42,482 bases of DNA, taken from positions 1 through 42,482 of the forward strand of contig DAIDGU010000025.1 of NCBI GenBank assembly GCA_027459785.1, read 5' to 3'. Each line of letters starts with the position of its first letter. Position 1 is the first letter of the stretch. Under the pieces are notes generated by a model. The model was not told the origin of the DNA, did no database searches, and worked only from the letters and a program-made list of their open reading frames with translations. Shown here one piece after another: positions 7,009-14,864 of the stretch. This stretch comes from Ktedonobacteria bacterium. GTDB lineage: Bacteria; Chloroflexota; Ktedonobacteria; Ktedonobacterales; JACDGC01. Made by a program: the position numbers and the translations under genes.

Positions 7009-8492
7009 CCGCTCCGGCTAGTGCTACCACGGTGCCGGTGTACAAAGATCTGTTGACGCACTATGAGATCGACCAACGCCTGCGCATCACCAAACGCGCG
7101 GCCATCGCGCTGCTCGTCTCGACGGTGGTGGGCTTCGGCGGCAATCTGGGCTACGTCTTCAGCCGGCCCGATCCCACGAGCTTGCTGCCGGTGAATGCGA
7201 TTATCGCCATCTTCACCGCCATCGCCGCATATTCCGCCGTCCTCATCATCGCGTATGTCGCCGCGCAACGGCGCAAGGTGGGCCTCGCCAGCTACCTGAC
7301 GGTGCTTGGTTGCACGCTGCTCGTCGTGGGCATCCAACTCGTGTGGATTATGGTCGCGCGTAATTCAGGCAGCCCGTTCGGCCTGGATGATCAGTCATGG
7401 CAGATGTTCATGGCCTACTTCGTTCCCATCGCCCTGTGTGTCGTCATCGGCGACAACGCGCTGCTATATGTCACGGTCGTGATCCTTAACGTCATCTCCA
7501 CCGTCATCCTGGCGGCGGCATTCCTGAGTACCGGCCATGATATGTCGTCGCGGCATCAATTCATCGGCCTGTTGCTGGGCGCGCTGATGACGGAGTGGGC
7601 GGTAGCGATCATCACCCTGGCGATGCGCAGCGGCTTCCGGCGCATCATCTTCGACGCCACCCAATTGCAATACGCCGTGGAGCGCGCGAAGAAGCTGGAT
7701 GATCTGAAAGATCAGTTCATCTCGTCGGTGAACCATGAGTTGCGCAATCCGGTCATGGCCCTGCGCGGCTACCTGGATGCGCTGACCCAGCTTGACCCCA
7801 CGATGCCGCTGGAACAGCGCCGCCACTTCATCGCCCAGGCGGTGAACTCCTGCCAAAATATCCAGGAACTCATCGAAAGCATCTTGACCGTGCGGCGCAT
7901 CGATCAGAGCCTGAGCGATCTTGATTTTGACGTCGTCGATTTGCATGAGGTCATCACCACCGCAGCCAGCCAGATCGATCCGCGTGAGGTCAAGTCGGGC
8001 GAACGACCGCTCCATCTGACGCTGCCCCAGGGTCTGACGGTCTGGGGAGATCGCATTCGCCTGCAACAGATCATCACCAATCTGCTCTCGAACGCGATGA
8101 GGTATTCCGCGCCCGGCACGTCCATCGAGATCACCGCGCGTCTGGTAACCGGCCAGGACGCCAACGCGAGCCGCTCGCGCAAAGAAGCCGCGCCGGATAT
8201 GGTGGAGATCATGGTGCGCGACCACGGTTTCGGCATCCCGCCGGATATGATTCCGTTGCTCTTCCAGAAATTCGTGCGCCTGCCCCGCGACCTCGGTTCA
8301 ACCACCATCGGCAATGGCCTGGGCCTTTTCGCCTGTCGGGAGATCGCGGAGGCGCTGGGCGGTAGCATCTGGGTCGAGAGCCGGGGCATCCCCGGCGACG
8401 GCTCGACCTTTTTCGTGCGCCTGCCCGCCACCCAACACGCAGCTATGCTGGCCGCGCCCCCGCGCGTGCCGGAGCCGGCGGGCGTGCGCTGA
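7005..8492 (+). CDS. Membrane sensor histidine kinase
   Basis: 495 residues. Residues 31-208 hold six hydrophobic segments with short loops and no large external domain, so it probably senses something in the membrane. A short coiled linker leads to HisKA ('DQFISSVNHELRNPVMALRGYL', phospho-His244), then HATPase_c with the N box ('NLLSNAMRYSAPG'), G1 ('DHGFGIPPDM'), F box ('LLFQKFVR') and G2 ('GNGLGLFACREIAEALGG'). It overlaps the P450 stop by four bases (ATGA), so it is translationally coupled. The likely partner is the receiver protein at 5232. Confidence 0.93.
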   Translation: MTAPASATTVPVYKDLLTHYEIDQRLRITKRAAIALLVSTVVGFGGNLGYVFSRPDPTSLLPVNAIIAIFTAIAAYSAVLIIAYVAAQRRKVGLASYLTVLGCTLLVVGIQLVWIMVARNSGSPFGLDDQSWQMFMAYFVPIALCVVIGDNALLYVTVVILNVISTVILAAAFLSTGHDMSSRHQFIGLLLGALMTEWAVAIITLAMRSGFRRIIFDATQLQYAVERAKKLDDLKDQFISSVNHELRNPVMALRGYLDALTQLDPTMPLEQRRHFIAQAVNSCQNIQELIESILTVRRIDQSLSDLDFDVVDLHEVITTAASQIDPREVKSGERPLHLTLPQGLTVWGDRIRLQQIITNLLSNAMRYSAPGTSIEITARLVTGQDANASRSRKEAAPDMVEIMVRDHGFGIPPDMIPLLFQKFVRLPRDLGSTTIGNGLGLFACREIAEALGGSIWVESRGIPGDGSTFFVRLPATQHAAMLAAPPRVPEPAGVR

Positions 8493-8519
8493 TGAAGCGA
8501 TCACGCTGGATAAACGCGC

Positions 8520-8585
8520 TCGCCCGGCTGGCGGGTAAACCCGCGCCTGCGATCACGAAGCCGGCCTACGCAGGCTGGAGGCGCA
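8520..8585. repeat. Intergenic inverted repeats
   Basis: GCGGGT-aa-ACCCGC is followed directly by GCCTGCG...CGCAGGC with a 17-base loop. These hairpins sit between the kinase stop (8492) and the convergent Uma2 gene. They may end transcription or be a REP-like element; neither has a T-run. Confidence 0.45.
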
Positions 8586-8672
8586 ACCGGCGAACGATGC
8601 GCGCTTCTTTGTAATCGGGCAGTGTATCGGTTATAGAGCAGTTTGCCGTAACAGCATGTTGCTCCTGCGCGG

Positions 8673-9251
8673 CTAAAGCAACTTCGCGGGGATGGTGATG
8701 TTGGGGAAGCAGAGGGACTGAGTGGGTCCACCAACGATGTGTTGATAGTTTGGCAACACCGCAAGGTTGCCGGCGCTGCTGCGCGCATAACACAGAAAGC
8801 GTTCGCCTGCCGCGCGGGTGGGATCGACAATCCAATATTCACGGACACCGGCCCGCAGATAGGCCAGGAACTTCTCGCGGGCGTCGTACCGGCGCGTGCG
8901 CGGCGATGAGATCGCGCAGATCCAATCTGGCGGGCCGACGATGCGCTCTTCATCAATCGTTGCCTGAGTATTCGTCAAAGCAACATAGGCCAGGTCGGGG
9001 ACGAGGACGGTGAAATTGTCCAAGACGACCTCGACTTCGGGGAAGATTTCGCCCAGCAAGTGTTCCTGGTGGATGAAGACATTGATCGTTTCCAGTAAAT
9101 CGCGCAGATAGCGCGAGTGACGGATGCTGGGGCGCGCGGCCACGACGATGCCTCCGTTCATCAACTCCGGCGTAGCCTCTTCCGGCAACAGCGTATCCAG
9201 ATAGGTTTCATAGTCGGCAACCGTCAACAGGCGCTCAATCTCAACAGCCAT
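8673..9251 (-). CDS. Uma2-family (DUF820) nuclease-like protein
   Basis: 192 residues. The Uma2/PD-(D/E)XK-like pattern is clear: 'PELMNGGIVV' near residue 28, 'VPDLAYV' near 88, then 'SSPRTRRYDAREKFLAYLRAG' and 'REYWIVDP'. The Glu that normally precedes the SPxT segment (E-V-L-S-P) is replaced by Ala (A-I-S-S-P), so nuclease activity may be lost. GGAGG lies 6 bases before the ATG at 9251. It follows the acyl-CoA dehydrogenase-like gene by 27 bp on the same strand and may be its co-transcribed neighbour. Uma2 proteins are common, often in many copies, in Cyanobacteria and Chloroflexota, and their role is unsettled. Confidence 0.82.
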   Translation of the reverse strand: MAVEIERLLTVADYETYLDTLLPEEATPELMNGGIVVAARPSIRHSRYLRDLLETINVFIHQEHLLGEIFPEVEVVLDNFTVLVPDLAYVALTNTQATIDEERIVGPPDWICAISSPRTRRYDAREKFLAYLRAGVREYWIVDPTRAAGERFLCYARSSAGNLAVLPNYQHIVGGPTQSLCFPNITIPAKLL

Positions 9252-9278
9252 ACGAATCCTCCACCCCACACTGCGGCG

Positions 9279-10385
9279 CTAGCTATCGACCAGCAGGTGG
9301 GTGAGCGTCTCTGGGATGATCGCGCCGCTGACGCTCCACACGGAGAAGAAGCCGGCCTCGCGGTAAAGGCGCTGCGGCGTTTGGTCGCGCCGGAAGCCGG
9401 TGCCGCCGCCCGCGATCAGCGCCAGGTGCGCGGCGCGGGCCACCAGCGCATTGCCGCGCCCGCGCAGCACGGGCGCGCTGGCGAAATCGCCGGCCTCCAG
9501 CGCGGCTACGAGATCGCGCGCCATCCCGTCCGCCGCGTCGCGCAGCCAGGCGGCCATCTCCGTCGCGGTGCTACCCTTGCGCGCGGCGATAGTCTCGATG
9601 AGGTCCAGGCAGTGCTGCACGTGGCCCAGTGTCATCGCCGTCGGCACATAGACCGTGCCGCCACGAAAGGTGGTTTTCAGCAGATCCGGTCCCGGCCCCA
9701 GCAAGATATCATCCTCAGCGACAAAATAGTCGTTGCAGCGCACCACGGTTGTGTCGGATGCCGCCAGCGCCACCAGATCCATCGGCGCGTCCACGCTGAT
9801 CGCGCCGTCGGCGCGGGCCAGCGCCGCGCGCAGGGGGAGCGCGGCCAGGAGTTGCGCGCCGTCGGGCAGCACCGCGCCCGCCACCAGCAGATCGCTGTGG
9901 TGCGCCGCCGTCACCCAGGGCAACGCGCCGGACCAGCGATAGCCGCCCGCGACCGGCACGGCCTTCATGGGGGCGCGTTCCGGCGGGAAGTTAAGGAAGT
10001 TGAAGCCGTTCGCGCCGTGCAGCTCGCCCGTCGCCAGCCCCGGCAGCCAGCGGTCGCGCAGGGCCGCGCGCGGTGTGGCCGTGGCCAGGGTGGTGCAGGC
10101 ATGGTGCTGCGACGCGATGAAGGCGCACGTCACATCGCCCGCCGCAAGCTGCTGAAAGACCTGTGCCTGCGCCAGATAGGGCAGGTCCAGCCCGCCATAC
10201 GCCGTCGGGATGGCGCTGCCTAACAACCCGGCGGCGGCGATGGCCGCGATGGCTGCTTGGGGATAGCTGCCGGTGGCGTCGGCGGCGTCGCCCTGGGGGC
10301 GCAGCACCGCGTGCGCCAGGCGCGCGGCCTCCGCGACGGCCTCGGATGCGCGCTGGGCGGCATCGCTGGTGGTGGATATGCTCAT
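9279..10385 (-). CDS. Acyl-CoA dehydrogenase-like flavoprotein
   Basis: 368 residues with the three-part acyl-CoA dehydrogenase plan: an N-terminal helical domain ('GLLGSAIPTAYGGLDLPY'), a central beta domain ('GANGFNFLNF' and 'GGYRWSGALPWVTAAHHSDLLV') and a C-terminal helical domain. The C-terminus does not show the usual 'YEGT' catalytic Glu; 'SVWSVSGAIIPETLTHLL' stands there. The protein could therefore be an oxidase- or monooxygenase-like member (DszC/HpaB-type branch) rather than a beta-oxidation enzyme. GAGG lies just before the ATG. It is 27 bp downstream of ResB and 27 bp upstream of the Uma2 gene, all on one strand. Confidence 0.8.
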   Translation of the reverse strand: MSISTTSDAAQRASEAVAEAARLAHAVLRPQGDAADATGSYPQAAIAAIAAAGLLGSAIPTAYGGLDLPYLAQAQVFQQLAAGDVTCAFIASQHHACTTLATATPRAALRDRWLPGLATGELHGANGFNFLNFPPERAPMKAVPVAGGYRWSGALPWVTAAHHSDLLVAGAVLPDGAQLLAALPLRAALARADGAISVDAPMDLVALAASDTTVVRCNDYFVAEDDILLGPGPDLLKTTFRGGTVYVPTAMTLGHVQHCLDLIETIAARKGSTATEMAAWLRDAADGMARDLVAALEAGDFASAPVLRGRGNALVARAAHLALIAGGGTGFRRDQTPQRLYREAGFFSVWSVSGAIIPETLTHLLVDS

Positions 10386-10412
10386 GCTTGCCTCATCGTG
10401 GATGACCTTGCC

Positions 10413-12104
10413 CTACACCGCTGTCGGCTCTTTCTCCCTGGCCTTTTTCTTGGTGGTGGCAACCTTGGGCGGCGCAGTTGCCGCCGGCTCCGGCTCGGCA
10501 TGCAGGGGGCGATTGCCCAGCGCGCGGGCATAGGTGTCGAGGTCGCGCTGCTGGTTGACGGCATGCTCTTTCAGCGCGGCCAACCACACCTGGCTGCCAC
10601 TGACACGCGCCCACACGCGGCGCGGCGGGAACGAGAACGTCACCCACAGGCTCAGCACCAGCAGTGCCATAATGGGCCACAGGAGCGGTGAGCCAGAATC
10701 TTTGGTGATCAGCACCACAGTTCCGCGCCGCACATCGTTCACTTGCATCGTCCAGCCGTTCGAGAGCGCGCAACCATACTGCCCCGTCGCTGCCAATTGC
10801 TGGCCGTCAGGGCTGACGCAACTCACGCCGAAGATCGCCGCGCCCTGGAAGGCCGGCTTGTTGTTGGCGTCATAGGCTTTGATGCCCACCAGCCAGTTGC
10901 CGCTGGGCAGCATCGCAGCGGCCAGGTTCATCGTCTCATTGTAATTCGGGATCGGCACATCCTCGGCGTTGTTGGTCTGGAAAACGTTGCCGGTGTTAGG
11001 GTCCGGCGGCGAGGTGCGCTGATCGGTCAGCGGGATCGAGCCGCTGTAGATGACGTTACCGGCTTTGTCGCGCAGTTGGATGTTCGTGTACATCATGAAG
11101 GACGCCTGGTGAAACGTCACACCCTGATAGGTGAGCGGATCGTTCACGCGGATGCGTTTAGCCGCGACGAGCTTGCCATCCTGAAAGACTTGCAGATCGG
11201 TATAAAAGTCGGTCGGCTGCATGCGTTTGACATCGACCGTCATCACGAACTGCTGCGCGCGATAGATCAGGTTGTGCGGCGTCCCCATCGGATAGACGAC
11301 GCCCTGGTCGCCATTGGGCAGCGGCTGATCGTAGCTGAAGCCAGCGAGGTTCTGGAAGTAATTGAAGACCGGCGCGGGCAGGATGCGCTGGGCCATCGAG
11401 TTCTGGCCGAAACCGCTCCAGCCGGTAAGCACGGCGCATAGCATCGTGGCGATCAAGCAGGTGTGGAAGACGAAGGTCGAGAGCGCCGACCAGGCATTTT
11501 TGTGGACGTACAGATAGGCCGTCGTGGCGTTCGATTGCGGCGCGGCCTCCACGCGATAGCCCCGCTGCCGGAAGAAGCCGCGCAATGTTGTCACCGTCTC
11601 GTCCGTCGCGGCGGCGTCATCACCGACCGTCAGCCCGACCTTCACCGGCGAATTGACATAGAAGCCGTCGTTGCGCTTAAGCTGCGGGTGGCGGAACTTC
11701 TGCCAGATGCCCGGCATGCGGTTCAGCATCCCACCGACGAGGATGTTCACCGCCAGCAGCAGGATCAGGATCTTGAAGTACCAACTGCGGAAGATGTCGA
11801 AGAGTTGCAGCCAATTCATCAGGTTCGTGAACTGGTGGTACTGTGGCGCGGCGTTGGCAGCCATCCAGGCGGCGTAATCTTGCGGCGCACCCAGGACTTC
11901 CGCCGGTGCCTGGCTGATCAGCGCGCCCACCAACCCCAGCGCCGCCATCACCGCGATCAACACAATCGCCAGGCGCACGGAACTGAAGAGTCCCCAGAGC
12001 GCATCAAAGGGGCGGCGATAGTTGAAGCCGCCGAGGAAGCCGCGCCGGCGTCCGGCTGGCATCGTTTTGCCGCGCACGGTGCGCGCCACCGCTAGTTTTG
12101 CCAT
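10413..12104 (-). CDS. resB: ResB/Ccs1-like cytochrome c biogenesis protein
   Basis: 563 residues. An N-terminal helix ('LWGLFSSVRLAIVLIAVMAALGLVGALISQ') has the SxRLAIxLL pattern of ResB/Ccs1. A second helix and a third ('YFKILILLLAVNILVG') follow, then a fourth in 'STFVFHTCLIATMLC', whose His is the candidate heme-contacting residue. A large external domain comes next ('VNDPLTYQGVTFHQASF' is characteristic), and a last helix near 'LLWPIMALLVLSLWV'. System II uses ResB with ResC/CcsA to attach heme to apocytochromes; no ResC is in this window. The cytochrome c domains in the oxidase operon are plausible clients. The ATG at 12104 is preferred; a GTG at 12140 is in frame. Confidence 0.88.
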   Translation of the reverse strand: MAKLAVARTVRGKTMPAGRRRGFLGGFNYRRPFDALWGLFSSVRLAIVLIAVMAALGLVGALISQAPAEVLGAPQDYAAWMAANAAPQYHQFTNLMNWLQLFDIFRSWYFKILILLLAVNILVGGMLNRMPGIWQKFRHPQLKRNDGFYVNSPVKVGLTVGDDAAATDETVTTLRGFFRQRGYRVEAAPQSNATTAYLYVHKNAWSALSTFVFHTCLIATMLCAVLTGWSGFGQNSMAQRILPAPVFNYFQNLAGFSYDQPLPNGDQGVVYPMGTPHNLIYRAQQFVMTVDVKRMQPTDFYTDLQVFQDGKLVAAKRIRVNDPLTYQGVTFHQASFMMYTNIQLRDKAGNVIYSGSIPLTDQRTSPPDPNTGNVFQTNNAEDVPIPNYNETMNLAAAMLPSGNWLVGIKAYDANNKPAFQGAAIFGVSCVSPDGQQLAATGQYGCALSNGWTMQVNDVRRGTVVLITKDSGSPLLWPIMALLVLSLWVTFSFPPRRVWARVSGSQVWLAALKEHAVNQQRDLDTYARALGNRPLHAEPEPAATAPPKVATTKKKAREKEPTAV

Positions 12105-12143
12105 CGCAGTAAGCCCTTCAGTTCGATGAAATGGTCCCACTTC

Positions 12144-12172
12144 ATTATATGGCCCACGGCGTGGTGCCGCAA
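12144..12172 (-). promoter_or_regulatory. Promoter for resB
   Basis: On the - strand, TTGCGG (12172-12167), 17 bases, TATAAT (12149-12144). Transcription would begin near 12137, about 33 bases before the resB ATG. Confidence 0.6.
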
Positions 12173-12210
12173 GCGCGCGGGACCGCCCGCCCGTGTATTT
12201 TCACCCATTC

Positions 12211-12239
12211 TTCACGCAACGCGCCGGATATGCTATACT
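12211..12239 (+). promoter_or_regulatory. Promoter for the coiled-coil gene
   Basis: TTCACG (12211-12216), 17 bases, TATACT (12234-12239) with a TG at 12231-12232 giving an extended -10. It is divergent from the resB promoter about 40 bp away. Confidence 0.6.
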
Positions 12240-12286
12240 ATGCATGCGGAACGGTATGCCAACTGGAACGAAGGGGGCAAGCGAAC

Positions 12287-12856
12287 ATGGCAGCACACCC
12301 GATTTTTCCCGAAGATCTGAATGAAGCATTTGAACTGGGGTTCGCAAAAATCAGCCAGTATGTTGATATGCGTTTCGAGGCGCTCAACGGCCAGATTCGC
12401 GCCGAACGCATTATGTTCGACCGTCGCTTCGCCAGCATCGAAGATCGCCTCAGTGCCATCGAAGCGATGCAAGCGCAGATCATCGAAGAACAAGCTGAGA
12501 TCCGCAAAGAACAGGCTGAGATTCGCAAAGAACAAGCTGAGATCCGCAAAGAGCAGGCTGAAATCCGCCAAGAGATGGTTGAGATGCGCAAAGAGCAGGC
12601 TGAGATGCGTAAGGTGCAAGCAAACATCTTAGAGAATCAAGAGCGGATGATGCACGAACAGGCCGCGATGCGGAGCGATATCGCTACGCTCATTGAGTTG
12701 CAACAAACCACAATGGAAGCCCTCAAAGGTTTTGCGGTTGATTTCGCCAAGCAGCTAGCTGATAGCACGGCGCTGCTGAGTGAACAGGATAGCAAACAGC
12801 AGCAACAGATCGATGATCTCAAGCGTCGCCTTGATGACCGCAACCGAAACCAATAG
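12287..12856 (+). CDS. Coiled-coil protein with heptad repeats, unknown
   Basis: 189 residues from the ATG at 12287. Residues about 10-60 are a conventional helical start ('DLNEAFELGFAKISQYVDMRF'). From about 64 to 112 the chain is a nearly perfect 7-residue repeat (A-E-I-R-K-E-Q), six or so copies, encoded by 21-bp tandem DNA repeats. The remainder is also helical and ends in a Gln/Lys/Asp-rich tail. The pattern fits a long parallel or antiparallel coiled coil with heavy charge and a weak hydrophobic stripe. Such proteins of unknown role are frequent in Cyanobacteria and Chloroflexota. There is no signal peptide or membrane helix, so it is probably cytoplasmic. Confidence 0.7.
   Translation: MAAHPIFPEDLNEAFELGFAKISQYVDMRFEALNGQIRAERIMFDRRFASIEDRLSAIEAMQAQIIEEQAEIRKEQAEIRKEQAEIRKEQAEIRQEMVEMRKEQAEMRKVQANILENQERMMHEQAAMRSDIATLIELQQTTMEALKGFAVDFAKQLADSTALLSEQDSKQQQQIDDLKRRLDDRNRNQ
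12490..12616 (+). repeat. 21-bp tandem repeats coding heptads
   Basis: About six units of the form GCTGAGATCCGCAAAGAACA plus one base. The first three are almost identical at DNA level, including synonymous sites, and later ones have drifted, so the array has expanded recently by slippage or unequal crossing over. Confidence 0.75.
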
Positions 12857-12921
12857 GCGTGTTCCCCTTGTAACAATTCCATTAAACGAGGCAGCAAAGC
12901 TCAGCCTGGGCTGCCCTTCTA

Positions 12922-12930
12922 TGCTATACT
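12922..12930 (+). promoter_or_regulatory. Extended -10 promoter for the M50 peptidase
   Basis: TGC-TATACT (TG at 12922, -10 at 12925-12930), the same nine bases as the coiled-coil gene promoter. The ATG follows at 12961. Confidence 0.55.
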
Positions 12931-12960
12931 TTCTGTAGTGAACCGTGAGAGGAATAAACT

Positions 12961-13941
12961 ATGCAGCCTACCAATAATCAGCCAGCGCCGGGTGCGCCCC
13001 AATATCCCGATGCGGAGTATTATCGCAAGATGGCGGCGCAGGGGCCGGCACCAGCGCCGGGTTATCCACCGCCCGCGAGCAATGCAACCCCTGGCTACCC
13101 ACAGCCAGGCTATCCGCAGCCGGGCTACCCCACCGGCGCACCGCGCTTGCAGCCGGTGCAGGGCGTGCCACGCGCCCAGCCGGCGGGCGGGCAGAATGCC
13201 TTCGCGCGCTTCATCATCGCGTGGGGCGGCTGGAATCGCTTCTGGATCTTCCTGGGGTCCGGCGTGGTGAGCGCGTTCGTCTACACGCTGTATGGCAACG
13301 GCATCTGGTTCGGCCTGGGCGTCGTGCTGCTGATCTGCGTGCATGAGTTCGGCCACGCCTTCGCGCTGCGCATCAAGCGGCTGCCGGCGACCTTCCCGAT
13401 CTTCATCCCAGGGATCGGCGCGTTCGTCACGCTGCCGAACCAGCCGATCAGCCTGCGCGATGACGCGGAGATCTCGCTGGCCGGCCCGTTTCTGGGCGGC
13501 ATCGGCGCGCTGGTGTGCTTCTTCATCGGCGTCTATACCTTCGATCCGCACACGCCGGATAATATCTTCCTCAACCTCGCCAGCTTCGGCTTTTTCATCA
13601 ACGCGCTGAACCTGATTCCGGTGCTGCCGCTGGATGGCGGCCACATCGGGCGCGCGCTCTCGCGCTATGCCGCGGTCGCCGGCATTGCGATCATCGGCAT
13701 GCTCTACCTGGCGACCCATAACATCTTCTTTCTCCTCATCGGCTTCTATGGGCTGACCGACGTGATGCAGAGCTTCAACCAGCCGGTGCGTCGCCTGGTG
13801 ATGCGCGCGGCGGATCGCGTGTTCGTCAGCGTGATGTATGGCGGCGTAGCGCTTGGCCTTTTCTTTTGCTGGGCCGGCATCAACTCGCCCCAGATCCTCG
13901 GCTTCGTCTTCCGGCTGCTACGGCCCGACCTGGGTATCTAA
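12961..13941 (+). CDS. Site-2 protease-like M50 metallopeptidase
   Basis: 326 residues. Residues 1-78 are a Pro/Gly/Tyr-rich cytoplasmic tail with tandem 'PGYPQ' units. The membrane part has about six helices. Zinc ligands are the HExxH in 'LICVHEFGHAFALR' (His128, Glu129, His132) and Asp225 in 'VLPLDGGHIGR', the third-ligand motif of the family. 'PIFIPGIGAFVTL' and 'SLAGPFLGG' also match. Such enzymes cut substrate helices within the membrane, often to free a regulator. GAGAGG before the ATG supports the start. No anti-sigma factor or other obvious substrate is adjacent. Confidence 0.88.
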   Translation: MQPTNNQPAPGAPQYPDAEYYRKMAAQGPAPAPGYPPPASNATPGYPQPGYPQPGYPTGAPRLQPVQGVPRAQPAGGQNAFARFIIAWGGWNRFWIFLGSGVVSAFVYTLYGNGIWFGLGVVLLICVHEFGHAFALRIKRLPATFPIFIPGIGAFVTLPNQPISLRDDAEISLAGPFLGGIGALVCFFIGVYTFDPHTPDNIFLNLASFGFFINALNLIPVLPLDGGHIGRALSRYAAVAGIAIIGMLYLATHNIFFLLIGFYGLTDVMQSFNQPVRRLVMRAADRVFVSVMYGGVALGLFFCWAGINSPQILGFVFRLLRPDLGI

Positions 13942-13990
13942 ACACGCCGATGTGCCGCAGGTGGGTAGCATGATTTCCTCGCGCAACGAG

Positions 13991-14020
13991 TTGCCAGCTT
14001 CCCTACAAATCTGGTAAAGT
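13991..14020 (+). promoter_or_regulatory. Promoter for the Pr6Pr-like gene
   Basis: TTGCCA (13991-13996), 18 bases, TAAAGT (14015-14020) with TG at 14012. In the leader that follows, CTGTTCA-ccct-TTGAACAG (14032-14050) is a near-perfect hairpin or operator just after the likely transcription start. Confidence 0.65.
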
Positions 14021-14101
14021 CTGTTGCGAGACTGTTCACCCTTTGAACAGGGCGGTGGGTGGCGCTGCTTGGCTTGCGCCACAGCAGAGAGGAAGGATGC
14101 G

Positions 14102-14791
14102 ATGCAAGTGAATCTGACTCGTTTTCGTCTGGCTTGGGGGATAATGGGCTGCGCTGCTTTGGTGCTACAAGCTATCTCATCGAACCTAATCAAACCAGGC
14201 TACTTTACCGATCCGATCAATTTCATCAACTTTTTTAGCTATTTCACCATTCTAACGAATGTCGCGGTGACGTTGTGGTTCTTGCTAGCTGTGCGGGCGC
14301 AAGCGGCAGGCCAGCAGTGGTGGTGGGGCGATCAGCCGGAAGTCAAAGGGGCGATTATCACGGCAGGCACCGTGACGATCCTCGTCTACTGGACGTTGTT
14401 AGTGAACATTCCTATTCCCAACCTTCCCGGCGAGATCGCCAACTTCATGTTACACTTGCTGGTGCCGGCGGGGCTGTGGATCGACTGGATCATCGCGCGG
14501 GATGCCGTGCCGATGGGCTATTGGCGCGTGATCGCGGCCTGGCTCGCGTTCCCGGTGGTATTCGCGTTGTATTCCGTCATTCGTGGGCAGTTTGTTAATT
14601 GGTATCCCTACTTTTTTCTTGATCCCGCGGTCGTAGGCGGGACGGTCAACCAGGCATTGGCGATTGTAGGTATGACGGTTTTGTTTCTGGGCGTTGCCAG
14701 CCTGATATATTGGTTATATATCAAGTGGGGGGGCTTCGCCGTTTCCGCGACCATGATTCCCGTGGCGTCACAGGATCCTAACATGAAATAG
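14102..14791 (+). CDS. Pr6Pr family membrane protein
   Basis: 229 residues with six hydrophobic segments. Family features are 'FFSYFTILTNVAVTLWFL' in the second helix, 'LVYWTLL', 'FMLHLLVPAGLWIDWI' with a conserved His, and 'NWYPYFFLDPAVVGG' before the last helix. Pr6Pr/FAR-17a-type proteins are six-helix membrane proteins. Eukaryotic relatives hydrolyse fatty-acid esters of hydroxy fatty acids, and bacterial members are uncharacterised. AGAGAGGAAGG precedes the ATG at 14102. It is monocistronic and convergent with the S53 peptidase gene. Confidence 0.78.
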   Translation: MQVNLTRFRLAWGIMGCAALVLQAISSNLIKPGYFTDPINFINFFSYFTILTNVAVTLWFLLAVRAQAAGQQWWWGDQPEVKGAIITAGTVTILVYWTLLVNIPIPNLPGEIANFMLHLLVPAGLWIDWIIARDAVPMGYWRVIAAWLAFPVVFALYSVIRGQFVNWYPYFFLDPAVVGGTVNQALAIVGMTVLFLGVASLIYWLYIKWGGFAVSATMIPVASQDPNMK

Positions 14792-14792
14792 T

Positions 14793-14837
14793 GAGCGGAA
14801 GCAGCCCCCGAAGAGGACCGCTCCCGCTCCTTTTCGC
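14793..14837 (+). terminator. Hairpin between convergent genes
   Basis: GAGCGG (14793-14798) pairs with CCGCTC (14818-14823) and is followed within ten bases by CTTTTC. It is a weak candidate terminator for the Pr6Pr-like gene. Confidence 0.35.
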
Positions 14838-14864
14838 CCTGCGTAGGCAGAGCAGCATTTGTGC

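Noticed and set aside
9117..10223. A 368-codon + strand frame opposite the acyl-CoA dehydrogenase-like gene
   Set aside because: No recognisable motif; the - strand frame has the expected domain pattern and ribosome site.
12490..12616. A CRISPR-like array
   Set aside because: The 21-bp units are contiguous, have no spacers and lie in frame within a coding region.
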